The notes: a model not told the origin generated them from the letters alone. A stretch of DNA of 64,000 nt from Hansfordia pulvinata (GCA_006538405.1 BJKQ01000008.1:2762762-2826761); one strand, 5' to 3'; shown: positions 35,524 through 47,940, numbered from the stretch's first letter. Numbers and translations: made by a program.

Positions 35524-36935
35524 CCAGGTGAGTATGTGTGTCTTTTACCATGTAGTAGCCAGGCAACGCAGCGGGGTTGTGAGACTGCCCACCAGTGGCG
35601 TTGATGAGGTACCTAGCTGTCTGTATACCTACGCAGTTGAGCCCGTCTTTTATCGACCGCTGAAGAGCAGGTTTCAGTAGCAGCGGTCAAACAAGCAGGA
35701 ATTTGAGTAAAAGCTGTTGTCGCGTCAGTCACCCACGATGCCTCGCTGGTGTTTCTTTTACGGTTATAGGGCCGCGCCGCGCTGTGGGCGGTTTGGTACG
35801 AAGACGGCCCCGCCGTGCCCCGGCCTTCTCCGCTGTCGATCTTGCCTCCCGTTTCTGCCGCCATGAGTTGCTTATACGAGGATGTGAGTGACACCGGCAT
35901 CGGCTTGCTTCGTGACCGGTGCAGGTCGGCTTGGGGTAAATTGCCTACATCACCGCAGGATCAGTTTTCCATTTCAGGATTCTCAATCTACATCGCGGGC
36001 CTTTGGCGGTAAGGTCAAACGACCAAGCATGACACTCCGATACTCCCATCTCACGTACGTGGAATTATGAGCCGACGCGGGTCGGAGCCGACTTCTAACC
36101 CCGATCTCGGCCCAGGTACGAGTATAGGTACTCAGTGGAGTCCATGTCCAGTACGAGATGTACTTCTCGTACGTGCAAAGAACTGTACAGAGAGCCTCAA
36201 ATCAGTTGCAGATGCCGGGTCACATTCTCGAGTGCAGTGAAACCTCGCAGAGATTGATCATAACGAGTGCCTCCCCGAGAGCTATAGAGAGGTAAAGTAC
36301 GTAGGTAGGAACACTCAGAGGTAGCTACTTTCCGCCCTCTGCTGATAAATGAAGCACGGGCGAGTTAGGTACTTCCAGGTCGAAGCTCACGGGGCTGATG
36401 GAGCTGGCTTGCAGGACCACGACCTTGTAGACCCACACACCCCTACGAGTACAGTCGGCACGATGCACGGACGGTGTGGAACGGGCCCTTAACCTGACGA
36501 GAAGACCCGCGGCGACTTCTCTGGTGGATTGATCGCTGCTCTGGTTGCCACCACCATCATCGTCATATCCCCAAACACCACACCACACCACCATTTCCCA
36601 TCATCGTCGCGGGCCACCGAAACAGGCCCTGCCTCATCGACAACCCCACCAAGTATCTAGCCGGATCTTGCTCTGCCCCGCCCCGCACCCCTCTTCGACT
36701 CATTTCACGGCAGCTTGTCCCTTCTGCGCCGGACCTGCTCATTTGTCATCCATCATCACCTCAGCCCGCTCCTCGACCTCGCTCCAGCACCCGCGCCCAC
36801 CATAACCGCGCCCGACGACCAAGCGCCGAGCCGACACGAATCTACACTCAAGCAGGGAGAGCGAGGGGGGGCGTGCGCGCATACACACACGCCGTACACG
36901 CGTGTAGCAACCTTCTTCGCTGCTGCCCACGCGAG
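35524..36935. other. Divergent intergenic region
   Basis: 1.4 kb between the S33 peptidase (-) and the uncharacterised gene at 36936 (+). GGTACCTAG and TACCTACG strings lie near 35610-35637, and further copies near 36112-36135 and 36299. From 36540 to 36930 the sequence is a CA/CCT-rich leader. No supported gene. Confidence 0.5.
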
Positions 36936-38701
36936 ATGGACCCCCAGCAAGACCAGGATCTCACCCAGACCTTGGTGGAATCATTCAACGCTCTCGCCGA
37001 CGAGGTGCAGAACCTAGGCGACCGCCAGACCATCCTCGAGCATAAACTCCGCTTTGCCCACGAGCAGTTCCAGTATCTCGGCGACAAGTATGCCCCTGCT
37101 GCCCCGAGATATCCGAGACTCTCGCCAGTCTACAGCTCCCGCCTGACCCTCATAACCTGTCCCTCGCAAACTCAACCTTTGTGCCCCTGCCCAAACGTGG
37201 CTCCTCCGACGCGAACTCAAAGCATCAGATAGCCCTTATCATCCGCCAGGGCAGGCGTGTCGCCTCCTCCCTCTCCGACCCCAGCAAAAGCAGCCGCAGC
37301 CTCAGCCTATCCGCACATAGCCGGGAGCGGGACAGGGATGACTCCCGCCCGCCCACCACCATGACCTCTCTCTCCACCATCCTTGAGCAAGACTTCACTG
37401 TCCAGGGCAAGAAAGGCCATCTGAACTGCCCTTTCTCCTCCGTCGCTCCCCACCGCCAAGGAAATCAACCTGCTCAAGACCTCCAGGAAAACGACGGCAC
37501 CCATCGTGACGATTCCGACGGAGAGCCCCGACTCCCTGGCGCCCACAACGCCTCAGTCAACATGGAAGGAGGAAAATCTGGGGTAGATGGGGACGGCGAG
37601 AAACAGCAGCACGTTGGCGACAATAGTATGGCCCAGGCCCGTGGAACCTCGTCGTCTCACCCGCCGGAAGATCCCATTTGCGCCGCAATGATGGTCGATG
37701 ATGCCGCCTCGCAACCGACCAATTCTGCCGTTCCCAAATGCCCTATCCGATATCTTGACAACCACAGCCCCGAGGAAATTGCTCAGTATGTCGAGACGCA
37801 TAAACACGAGCTGCCTCGCAGCCACGAGGTCTGTGTCCGCCGTTATCAGCACAGCGAGGACCACATCAAGAAACTGGATGCGAAATGGGCCAATCGCGTC
37901 AGTATGTGGCAGGGTCTCGGCAAAATTCATCAACCTATGCTGCCAGACCAGGACACTCGCCCGCAAAGCGACGTAATGCCCAATGTAACCGACGCATATG
38001 ATGATCGCGTTGTGGACTGGGCCCAGACCGTGAGCGCCTCCAACGCCCACCATCCTCATCTGGACGACGTCGATCATCCTGCTGGCGAGATTGGCGAACG
38101 ACAGATGCGTGACACCGCCGATGTCAACGACAATCGCTCTATGAACGACGAAGACGACGACCTTCGCCAGAGTCATTTCGATCGCGATCTGAAAGAGATC
38201 AGAGTTGGCGAGTCTCCTAGCCGCCCCTGGGGCATTTCTGTTCCTCACTATGACGATATGACGTCTCCTGGAGGTGGCCGCCCTTCCCTTCAAAGGCCCG
38301 AATCACCCCCACCAGCACCTGTTCCGATGCCCACCTCCCTCAACCCACAAAGTCACGATACGCCTTTGGATAAGCCTGCAAAATGTCCCTTCGACCATAC
38401 AAAACTCGCACAAATGATGGGTCGTGACACTATGCTGAAAGATGAGACCGCCAGCTCGATTAGGCTTGCCGATATACCCCCAACACATCGCCCTACTTCT
38501 CCATCCCGGCCTGGGCCTCGTTCTCTCCGGCCTTCGGAGCCCGCTTCCAACCGACCTCTCTTTCTCAACACGTCTGAATCACCTATGACGACGCAACACA
38601 GCCAGCCCAGGATGCTTTTCACGGGGCCCGTATTCATCGGCTATCCTATGGAGCAAGCCGTTCAGTTCATGCAGCAATACCAAAACCAACAGCATCCGTG
38701 A
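36936..38701 (+). CDS. Uncharacterised protein with repeated CP[FI] Cys/His motifs, broken by an apparent frameshift
   Basis: The first frame starts at ATG 36936 (MDPQQDQDLTQTLVESFNAL, then a helical segment ending LGDKYAP). It stops making sense at GCCCC 37101-37105. The next frame continues directly as PEISETLASLQLPPD and runs to 38701. One extra C in the C4 run 37102-37105 would fuse them into about 588 residues. Later parts are a Ser/Arg-rich segment, GHLNCPFSS, PKCPIRYLDNHSPEEIAQYV with nearby His and Cys residues, and KCPFDHTKLAQMMG. The three CP[FI] motifs could bind metal, but I do not recognise the family. The remainder is Pro/Ser-rich and disordered. Function unknown. Confidence 0.75.
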
Positions 38702-39442
38702 GGGGCCCCTTTGCTTGAAGTCGCGTGAGACAGACGCCTTCATCAGTCCCCCACCAGTCGCCCCGGCCTTCTCTGCGCCTCTTCTCATTGTATCTATCTT
38801 CCCTCCACTACCATTTGATTGTTTGGCTTGTCTACTTTGAAGGGTTCGGTAACCCAATAGTCTCGGCATGTTAGGCGTTCGTCTCGGCTTTACCACATTA
38901 TGATAGTACCCAGCAATCGTGAGCCGTTCCAGGCGTTATAGAAAGGGCTGCGGAGCGAATCCAGAGAATACCCTTAATGAATACAGAATGCGAATTTTTT
39001 GACCCAACGCAACCAGGCACGGGGACGATGTCATGCCACCCTCCTAAGCGGTACGCTGCACAAGATGATCACACGCACCCTCCGTCACGTTGATTATTAT
39101 GAGCACCTCGCGGGGCATGGATGCATCTGCAGAGGGACCATTATTACCCTTTTGATTGCCGTGTCCTGCACGCCCTCTGCTCGGCACCTATTAGACCGCG
39201 ACCTGGTCAAAGTCGGTGTTGCAAGCTGTGTGGGTTTCACGGGTCCGCCCATTTTGGTCCGCTCCTGGCCCGACCTTGGGCCGTCTTTTCCCTGCTGTAT
39301 CCTCGACAGTCCAAGTCCATGCCCGCAGCCGCTCATCGAAGGATTTTCCTGGTTCTGTACTCCCTCGACCCTGCAGCGTGTACTTTGACTGGCTTTCATT
39401 CTCGTCCTGTGGCAGGCTTTCGATCTAGGCTCGCCGCGTACC
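38702..39442. other. Intergenic region
   Basis: About 740 bp after the CP[FI] gene. It probably holds that gene's 3' UTR and the former promoter of the decayed esterase. Overlapping short frames on both strands show no domain. Confidence 0.45.
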
Positions 39443-40780
39443 CAAGGGCTTCGTGCGACTTTGGATTACGGCACCTTTCGAGGGAGCCATATCACGGAAC
39501 ATGACTTACACTACTGACAAATACCTTTTGCTGCCCCTCCCGTGGGGCGGAACTGGAATGCGCATCTATTTTCGTTGGTATACATGTGGTCACAGGTTTC
39601 GTGGTCCACAGCCTCCACGGACTGTACATGCATGGACTGTACAACTCATGTCGCGCATTGGATAAGTGTCTAAAAAACAGGTACCCCCACTCAATCTGCT
39701 CAAGATACCAAATTCTGGGGCTGAGTTACGTGTAGTCGAACGGCGTCGAGGACCGTCTTGATATGGGCCTCTATGGCCGCCCTTCGAGCCAGGGCGGGCC
39801 TCACGACCGCCATCCTACGGCAGTGCCTTCAGCAACTTGCCCTCGCCAGCGTTCCCGGTCCTCAACCCCTTTTCTGAGACTGGTGTCATTCCAGTGTATG
39901 GGAATTACCGCAACAATGCCGTCGGGTTTTTTGGGGGCAAAGGGCGACCCAGAATCCTTTCTCAGACTTCGACATCGGCCTCCTCGACCAGCTCGCTGCT
40001 CTACGCTGGACTCGAACACACCGATTCACACTCGGAGGTGGCACAGACCGAGTGACCATCTGGGGTCAGTCGGCGGGTGGCGGCAGTGTGCCTGCTCTGA
40101 CCTTGGCTCAGAATAGCCAGGCCGCGGCAGGCGACGGCGGCAGGGAAATGCTATTCCGTCCGGCAGTGGCATCATCGCCGTCCTGGCCCAAGACCTACAA
40201 GGCAGATGGCCTGGAAACGCAGCGTACATGTAACGGGCTTGCTGATCTCACAGGATATGGGGACAACCTCGCGAGCTTACTGTCTGAACTGACCCACCAG
40301 GGAGTTTCTGCACTTCACGCTTTGTTGGGGGGCAAAGATCCGTACTCACGCGGGGGGCGGCACAAGTCGGGACTCAGTCCTGGCGTGCCCTGCCCTCTGG
40401 GGTCGAAATTTACCGCCGAGAGATGTTGGCTTGCCGAATGTATCATAACACCCGCTAAGCACGCCCCGGGTCGGTGCTGGGTACGGGTTCTCCTCTTTCC
40501 GTGGTCAAGTGATTGACAGTGATCAGTCTTCTCTGGGCATGTAGTGAGGCTGACTTATCCGCCTCGGTGTATACTACAAGGGCTACACAGACAAGTAGCG
40601 CACATTCGACTGGCACCTGCACACCGTATGGGAGGGACACCACTGATGTATCCATTGTTCGCTGAATCGGCATTGCAGGTGCCATGGCTTCGTTTTTCAT
40701 GACAGGGGACCCTAATACCAAAAGGCTCACGTCAGAAATCATGGCCGATATTTCACCTATCCCGCATGGTGATGGGTAGT
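39443..40780 (+). pseudogene. Decayed type-B carboxylesterase/lipase
   Basis: Pieces of the family appear in order along one strand but in different frames. LDYGTFRG (from 39443) is followed by an in-frame TGA at 39515-39517 and then IPFAAPPVG. VEDRLDMGLYGRPSSQGG, from about 39745, corresponds to the usual EDCLxLNV(Y/F)RP region. VIPVYGNYRNNAVGFFGG starts at about 39884 (normally VNYRLNAFGFL). A frame change follows, then DFDIGLLDQLAALRW from 39953 on, VTIWGQSAGGGSV (nucleophile elbow, Ser intact) and LFRPAVASSPSWP. The C-terminal piece AMASFFMTGDPN is at about 40684-40720, ending in a stop near 40780. Frameshifts, stops and lost segments make it non-functional as written. Introns could explain a few of the breaks but not all. 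Confidence 0.82.
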
Positions 40781-41643
40781 TCAACGTCGACGCCGTGGGG
40801 TCTGCGGCTGGGGGCACTGGTCGCCCTGAAGAGCTTTGCAACTTTAGGGAGAGGTCCTTTCAATAAATTGGACATTGACAAGAGCTTTGATGCACCGGGG
40901 ACGGTCAGGCTGCTTGACTGGTGGAAATTACCAGAATCAATGGAGGAGGCGCTGCGACTTGCACCTATTAGACCTCAACTTGCCTTTTATGACAAGCATA
41001 CCTAAACTACCTTATCGCTGCCAATGTGATGCTAGCCGGCGCTGATGAGCCTTGGGGGTGAGTTTGCGGACGCAGTCAATGGGGGTATGTAGACTTGGAC
41101 GTTTGAATCCAATGGTTGACGGGTAGGACGTGGAAAGGGGGTAACATACTTGGAGGAAATATTCAGCAGCGTGCTTTGCCACTTGACATACCACTACCGG
41201 TGGTGATAGGTCTCAGTGGTGACTCCTCGGGAAGCCTGCTCCACTGGCTATTGACTGTCGGATGAGCAAGTGCCCGAGACGTCGATGTTGGCGCCGAACG
41301 AGGGAGGCCACCCCGCCATGGACGACTGCCCATGACACCAGAGTTCTTTGGGCAGGTTGGCCAGCCCAGAGGGAAGCGCCAAGGCACGCAGTCAGAGCCA
41401 CGTTATACTTGTGCTGGGCGAATAGATGACCCCAACGCCCGGTAACACGGGAGAATGAGCCACTGCTTGGACGAGCCACGTATTTCATACATCATCATTC
41501 GTTTATCGTGAATTGACAGACAAAGACACCGCTCGACAAGATCGCCACGGCTACCGTGCGACGCCGCTACGGTCCTCTCCAGGCAGAAGCCTGCGGACCA
41601 TCACCCTGTAAAGAGCAACCCTCTCGTGACATGTGACACCCCA
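40781..41643. other. Intergenic region beside the esterase relic
   Basis: About 860 bp. A + frame to 41005 (DAPGTVRLLDWWKLPESMEE) and minus frames at 41163-41488 show no recognisable domain. They could be further decayed coding sequence, but I cannot assign them. Confidence 0.4.
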
Positions 41644-43373
41644 CTACCCCTGATGATACGTTATAGAGTTCGGGTTCCTGCTTGGTGGTGTCGTGGAGAA
41701 GTCCTGGTCATCTTCAAGACTGCTATTGTGCGACTCCCCACTCGGAGTGTGTGTCGGCCTGATCTCGTCCATCGTGATCGCCTGGGTCTCCTCCTTATCG
41801 CCAAGTACGGTCTCCGGCTTGACAGAGACGGTAGTGGCGAGGGAGTCGCCCACATCCCACTGGTTGTTGTTCCTGGCGAACCTCCCCGACCTTGGACCGA
41901 ACCGCGGCTGGGCCCTGGCACCGGTGGCGTCCTGGGAGGGGCCAGATGACCCGAATAGCCTCTCGGACAACTTGGGGGCGAAGATCAGGAACATGGATCG
42001 GATGGTTGGCATGCAGGCACAGATGACTCCGATGGTGATCTCGACTGTAGACCACATGCAGACGCCGTAATAGTCCCAGGTCAGGTTCTGGGAACTGCGG
42101 AAAGTCACCAGAGAGCCAAGGCGGACCATGCTCACAATCGTGACGCTGGATGCTGTCAGCCTTGCCGCCGCGTGATATGGGCCACACGTGCCCGCATTCA
42201 GGGATTAACTTACAAGGTGCCGACGCAGAACATGATGCCCACACCGATCTTCTTGGATGTTCTGAGGTTGAGCTCCTTTAACTGCGACAGGGGCAGGAGC
42301 AGCATCCAAATATCCAGGATGATACTAATGATGGCGTTGGCCCAGGCGATGGCGCCGTTGTCGACGCACACGCCACCAATGTCATTGGGCGGGGCCTTCC
42401 ACTTGGTCCAGTTGAGGTCGACGGGTACACATTGGAAGGCCGCGGCCAGGATAAAGGCGACGCCGAAGAGGATGTCGAAGACGACTGTGGCCAGCAATAG
42501 CTTGCGCACGTTGGGGAAGATCCTGAGGTAGAAGCACAGGATGGACAGCTTGAGCGTGAAGACCTGCCAGAAGTACAGGAGAGTCAAGATGAAGAAGCCC
42601 TTGGCGAATTGGGTGATTTGGTCTTGGCCCAGAGTCCAAATATCCTTGCCGAGTCCGTTCTCGGCCATGACCTGCACGTTGTCCCAGGCGGACGGGATGG
42701 CCGAGATGAGGGTGAGCAGGATGGCCAGATCGTCCCACCCGAAGCCGGCGGGCGTGATGAAGACCTTGAAGAGGATGCGGCACACGACGACGAAGCAGGA
42801 GATGACCATGATGGACGTCGAGATGTTGCTGTAGCGTTTCGACAGGTCGCGCACGGGAGCATTGCAGTCGGTGTCGGTCAGGTTTTTGGCGTCTGGGAGG
42901 AGGGGCGAAGGGTGAGGTCAGCGGCGACGAGATCTTGGGCCAGTGGTCTTGGGGGATATGAGAGATGAGAGCAAGGAGGACTCACGGAGCGCCTCTACTA
43001 TGGTACACTCTTGCGCGATGCAGCCGGAGGCTGCGGACACGAGGGTCTGGTCGGAGCAGCGACAGGCCACATCCATAGGGTCGCAGGACGAGATGGCAAG
43101 GGCCTTTGTGAGGCATGGTATCTGTTTGGGTGTGAGACTCTGTGTTTTTTTGACGACACGACGACCACCGAGCGCAGGCAGATGATGATGATGATGGGCA
43201 GTCAGGCTTGCCTTGCAGCCTACTTACAGCGCAGTCTGGCAGCATGTTCAGTATCGCCATGGGGTCGCCCCCGAGCGCCGCGGGCGTGTATGAGGCACTC
43301 TCCTCCTGCGCTGCCGCCAGGCCCCCCGTAGGGCGGCAGGCAGCGCGAGCAAGGGAAGCAAAGTCCAACGCAT
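41644..43373 (-). CDS. CFEM-domain PTH11-type GPCR-like membrane receptor, with apparent frameshift in exon 1
   Basis: Four exons on the minus strand: 43373-43228, 43121-42986, 42892-42214 and 42145-41644. The N-terminus MRWTLLPLLALPAALRG is a signal peptide. Then the frame must gain one base in the C6 run 43322-43327 (G6 on the coding strand) to reach LAAAQEESASYTP and the CFEM domain. The CFEM cysteines run from MLPDC through PCLTKALAISSC, VACRC, ASGC and AQEC to TDTDC. Exons 3 and 4 encode a seven-helix rhodopsin-like domain (Pfam Rhodopsin_fungal type) with WDDLAILLTLISAI, LGKDIWTL and FYLRIFPNVRKL. A cytosolic Ser/Thr-rich tail follows. The corrected length is about 487 residues. Such receptors sense host or surface cues in Magnaporthe PTH11. 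The ligand here is unknown. Confidence 0.88.
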
Positions 43374-44330
43374 GATTTCGGATCCGGAGCTTGCTGAGTT
43401 GTGAAAAGGACGGGCACACACAACCTCGCGCCACACATCCGGGAAGGGAGGAGGGGGGGGGGGGCGGTCCAGGGTTTATGATAATCTTCGACCGGAGGTG
43501 CCTACTTACATAACGTGATAACTGCCTAAACTAACAAGCCGTGCAAGGCTATGCGCAGAGTCCGCAACTCCCCGCGATGGTGCGGGGCGTCCGTGCACAC
43601 ATGGCAGAGCGCAAAACCAGCGACCTTTGGGGAACGCGCGGGCGTTGGTGATCAGACGATGGCCGCCGCTCACAGACGGACGGACCTTTGTGGTGGTTCG
43701 GGCGAAGGGTCTCCGGCGCGTCTCCCGCAAGCTAAGTCATGGCCGGTAGCCGCGCCGGCGAGCGCTAACGCGGCAGCTAGCATCGCGATAGTCCCTGTCG
43801 TCGTTCATTCAAGCGACGCTCGGTCCGGCGGGAGATCAAAGCGCCCACCCGGCATCAGGGGTTCCAAGCAATAGTTTGTTCTGCTCGGAGGCTACCGGTG
43901 CCTTATTACTCGTAAGTACGCCGCCAGCAGCCCATGAAACCCTTCTTCCCCCTCCCCCTCGGCCCTTTTCCCCGTGGCCCCCCTTTCATTTAGTGCCCTC
44001 TCGACCGACGAGTGGGAAACGGAAGATGTCATCGAGCGAGCAGTACTGTGAGCTTTCATGAGCATGGAAGTCGATATTTTCCCGATCTGCGAATTCGCGT
44101 ACCTGAGAGGGGGGGACGCCAAGCACGCCAGACAGGGCAGGGCAGGGTACGAGCATCCCAGTAGTCGAATCCGGGGGAAAGGATAGAGTAGCAGGGGTAC
44201 GAGCAGAGCAGAGCATGACCCCTGAGGTGTAGAGTAGAGAACGTTGGACAACTGCCGGCAAGGCTGAGTGAGGGGTGCATATGAGCCGAGTCCACGTGTG
44301 AGCACCTGCGAACAGCATCCCCGAGTTTGC

Positions 44331-44386
44331 ACACACCCACCACACACACAGAGTCACACACGCACACACGCACACCACACAGTCAC
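44331..44386. repeat. Imperfect CA/CGCA microsatellite
   Basis: An imperfect (CA)n / (CACG)n stretch, interrupted by AGT and CC steps, lies in the gene-free zone before the AT-rich tract. Confidence 0.85.
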
Positions 44387-44830
44387 GCAGGTTTCTAAGT
44401 GAGTGGAAGAAGTGACCGAAATATGTCGGTGTAACATTCGTGTTCGTCGCCGCGTTACACGTAGCTTTTCTGGTGGCTTCCATATCCAATTCAATTAAGA
44501 TGACCACTGAATATTGGACCATTAGTGAGCTCATGTGAGCCCTGTTAGGTATGTGCCTAGTACGTAAGGTAATATGAACGAGCTCTGCGCCTGCATCAGC
44601 CCTCTTCTCACCCGCGTTTGTAGCGTGTACGATTTTGCAGTAGCAGCAGCCTTCCTCATTACACACACACATGTACGAACGCCGCCTGCAGATTGAAAGA
44701 ATCTACGAGTGCGCCGTGTACTCCGTAGATCCACCGCCACCGCAGCACATGCAGCACATGCAGTCAGGCACGCACGGGCCCAGCACGGGCTAAGCCCACC
44801 GGTGGGAGCCGACGACTCGCTCGCCATCGT

Positions 44831-44870
44831 CCGTGCGTGCGTGCGTTTGTGTGTGCGTGCTTTCGTGTGG
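44831..44870. repeat. Imperfect GTGC/GTGT microsatellite
   Basis: Short tandem GTGC units pass into GTGT and back. This is simple-sequence DNA in the gene-free zone. Confidence 0.8.
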
Positions 44871-47800
44871 TGGGTGCCCTGGATCGGCCGGCTCCTGTCA
44901 GCCCGTGTCGGCTGCCAAGACGCCCGCCCGCTCGACCCCTTCGTGCCCTTTTCGTAGTCAGTCCCTCCCTCCCTCCCGTCTGTCTCTCGTCGGTGTCTCC
45001 CGGATGGGAACGTACCTGCTCGACGCGGTCCGGGTCCGATTCCCACTTCTCAGCCGCTCGCTGCACCCAACCGCAACTAACTTAGATCCTGAGGCCGTCG
45101 TAGTAGTAGTGTGAACTGGAGGTCTGTGCATACCATCGAGCACTCGCAAGAGGCCCCTTCCTTGCCCGTCACTACCGGCACGAACTGACCAACTGCTCTG
45201 CGTTGAGTCAAGTCATGCTGGTTTGCTCCCCGAACTGCCAACCAACTCCCCATTCATCCTGTCTCGAGGCCTGTGCGCATGCATGCCTTGCAGGTGGCCC
45301 CTCTGATCTTCCCATGGGGATCAGATCCGTGCATGTGCGGGACAGATCTTTCGAGCCAGGATACGGGCAGCCGTTCAAAGGGCTTGTGCAGAAATGTCAG
45401 AGCTCGCAAGCAAGAGCCTGTCAGGTGTGCCGTGCCTGTACGAGTACCACCTCGACATGGCCATGTCCATGCTCGCCCAGACCGACCCGCTGCGAGTTCT
45501 CGTACGCCAGTCGCTGTCATCTAGACGAACAGAGACGTCGCCTGCGGTCGGTTCGAATAGCCGAGTTAGCGTGGTGACGGTGCGCAGGTCGTCGCTGTGG
45601 CCGTGGCGATCTCCTTTGCCATTCGACGCCGAGGTTTCCTATTTGGCCATCACGGATAAAGACGGGCGTTGATCTACCGCTATTCCACCTGCATGCTGCG
45701 CGCAGACGCTCGTCAATTCTGCTCGGGCTTCTCCCACTTTTTCTCCAGCCTCTCTATCGCCCCAGCATTGTCTCCGCGATTGACCTCCAGACAGCAACTA
45801 GACTGGCGTACCAGGAATATGCTCAGCCCGCCAGGCGTGCAGGCGCAGTGACATCCAGCTTGATATCATGGTGGATGCGCGCGGGGGTTGCGGTACACTG
45901 CTCGTATCTCCAGTCGACCGACCCATGACATATTATGCGCGATTGAAACAACGGAAGGCTGGTGCTCAAATGGAAAATTCGAACTGAGCCACTTGGTTCG
46001 TGGGTGGCCGTCTAAGAAGCCATTATCGACCACTGCTGTTGCTTCCCAGTCTGTTCTGAAAGATGTGTATCAAGTGTGGTCGTTCGGCCTTTTATAAAGT
46101 ATTGAAACACCTTTTTAACGTTTAATTATGAACCGTTTAAGCTGTTAATTTATACAATTTAAGTCTATAACATTTAAAAGCCTGAATGTATTATTAAGAA
46201 AGAATAATGCATAAAATATATTTTGATACTGAAAACAACTTATTTAAGTACTTATATAAAACGAGTTTTTATAATTGACTTAAGATAACGTGAGTACTAG
46301 TTAATAAGATCTTAAACAGCTATAAATCAAAAAGAATTTATTTATTTTATAAACTATTTAATTATAAAAACCCATTAAGAAAAAACAGTTATCTTATTGA
46401 ATAACCGCTTTTAAAAGCTATAGCTTATATTATAATAATGTAAGCTTGAAATCACCTTAATTAAAGCGAATATTTAAGTAAAACTATAATGAATACGCTT
46501 ATTATGAATTGTTGTAATAAGGAAAAACATCGAGGAAAAAAATTTAAATAAAGGGTTTATTCTTTTAAATAAAATATACGTATATATAAAAACTACTTAA
46601 ACTTTAATTATATAATATCGCTAATTGTAATTAAGTTGAAGACGTGAAAGAAAAGCTTAACAGCTTTACGTTATAAACCGATGCTGATTAAACTGTGAGA
46701 AGAAACAATCGAGTAATATAAATTTTAAGTAAAAAAAAAGATTTCTTCAATTTATTATCGCTTAAAGCGTTGTTTACTTTGTTTTATACTTAAGACCTGT
46801 TACATACACCTTTAAAAAGCGTATAAACAAGCTAAATGGTATATTTAAATTTTAATATCAACATAAATCGACAAGCTTTTTAAATATATTTGAAGTAAGA
46901 TTTTCATTCTTTTACGTCACTTATAAGCTGTTAAGATTTACGTGTATTACTTAAGAGAAATATAATAAATAAACTTATAAATAGTATTTATATAAGTCAA
47001 ATTCCGTGATATTAAATTATTGAAAAAGATTATTATTTAAATAAATTTAAAGAAAATGACGAATGATTATTTATTTAACTTATTTTTAGTAGATAATATG
47101 CAAGCTTAGAGTGATATAAAGAAACCAAAAAATTAATGAAAATCGAACTGTCTTAAATAGTTAAATAAAGTATTTATAATTAATCAAATTTAAGGTAAAG
47201 CTAAATATTAACTATTCTATTAATTAAAACATAATACTTGAAATTTACGAATTAACTTATAAATAATATAAATACACGAAGTTTATTTTTTATTTTCTTA
47301 AACAATGCTCATTAATATGAAACATAGCTTAAAACGGGAAAATATGATTAAAGATATTATGTTTCAAAACAAGTAATTGAATGCTAAAATACAATTATTA
47401 TTATTAAATAGTTTTATACGTTAAATGAAATAACTTATTCATCTTATTAAATAGTTTCGAGTGTTTAATATTAAATATTTTTAAATATTTTAAATTATAT
47501 TATAAATTATTCAAATGTCTTTTAAAGTATAAATTATAATGATAAACTTTTTAAAAAACTTATAATAAAGACAACTTAAGGCGCAACTTAAAATATGACT
47601 TTAGAAACATATTTATGTCTTAAACTTATATAGCTCTTATTTATTATAAACATAAAAATTAATATTTATAAAACTAATAAGCTTTTGTATTTTATTATAC
47701 GATTATTCACGTTTAAAAGAATATTATACTACCTTTAATGATAATTAATAAAGTATGATTAAATTGTTATTAATTATCCAATACTCTGTATTATTAAAAC

Positions 47801-47940
47801 TTACTCGTATTCGTGTATTATAATAAGCTTCGAAAAGCCGAGTTAAGTTTTGAAATTCTATGTTATTAATCTTAAAGAGAAATTAAAGGTTATATCAAAA
47901 TTATTAAGTTACTTATTTTAAAACGAAGTTTTAAACGATA

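Larger units (their letters stand above)
43374..46090. other. Gene-free transition zone before the AT-rich tract
   Basis: 2.7 kb with no supported gene. It holds low-complexity DNA: a 12-base G run near 43453-43464, CA microsatellites at 44331-44386 and GTGC-type repeats at 44831-44870. Open frames of up to 228 codons overlap these simple repeats and have no domain. GC content stays moderate up to about 46090 and then collapses. Confidence 0.55.

Noticed and set aside
37089..37131. 41 bp intron to explain the frame break in the CP[FI] gene
   Set aside because: GT...AG is available and the phase would work, but it is shorter than the other introns here, lacks a branch site and would remove a natural-looking protein segment.
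43986..44672. 228-codon minus-strand ORF in the gene-free zone
   Set aside because: It crosses CA-type simple repeats (Cys/Val/Thr runs) and has no domain or splice context.
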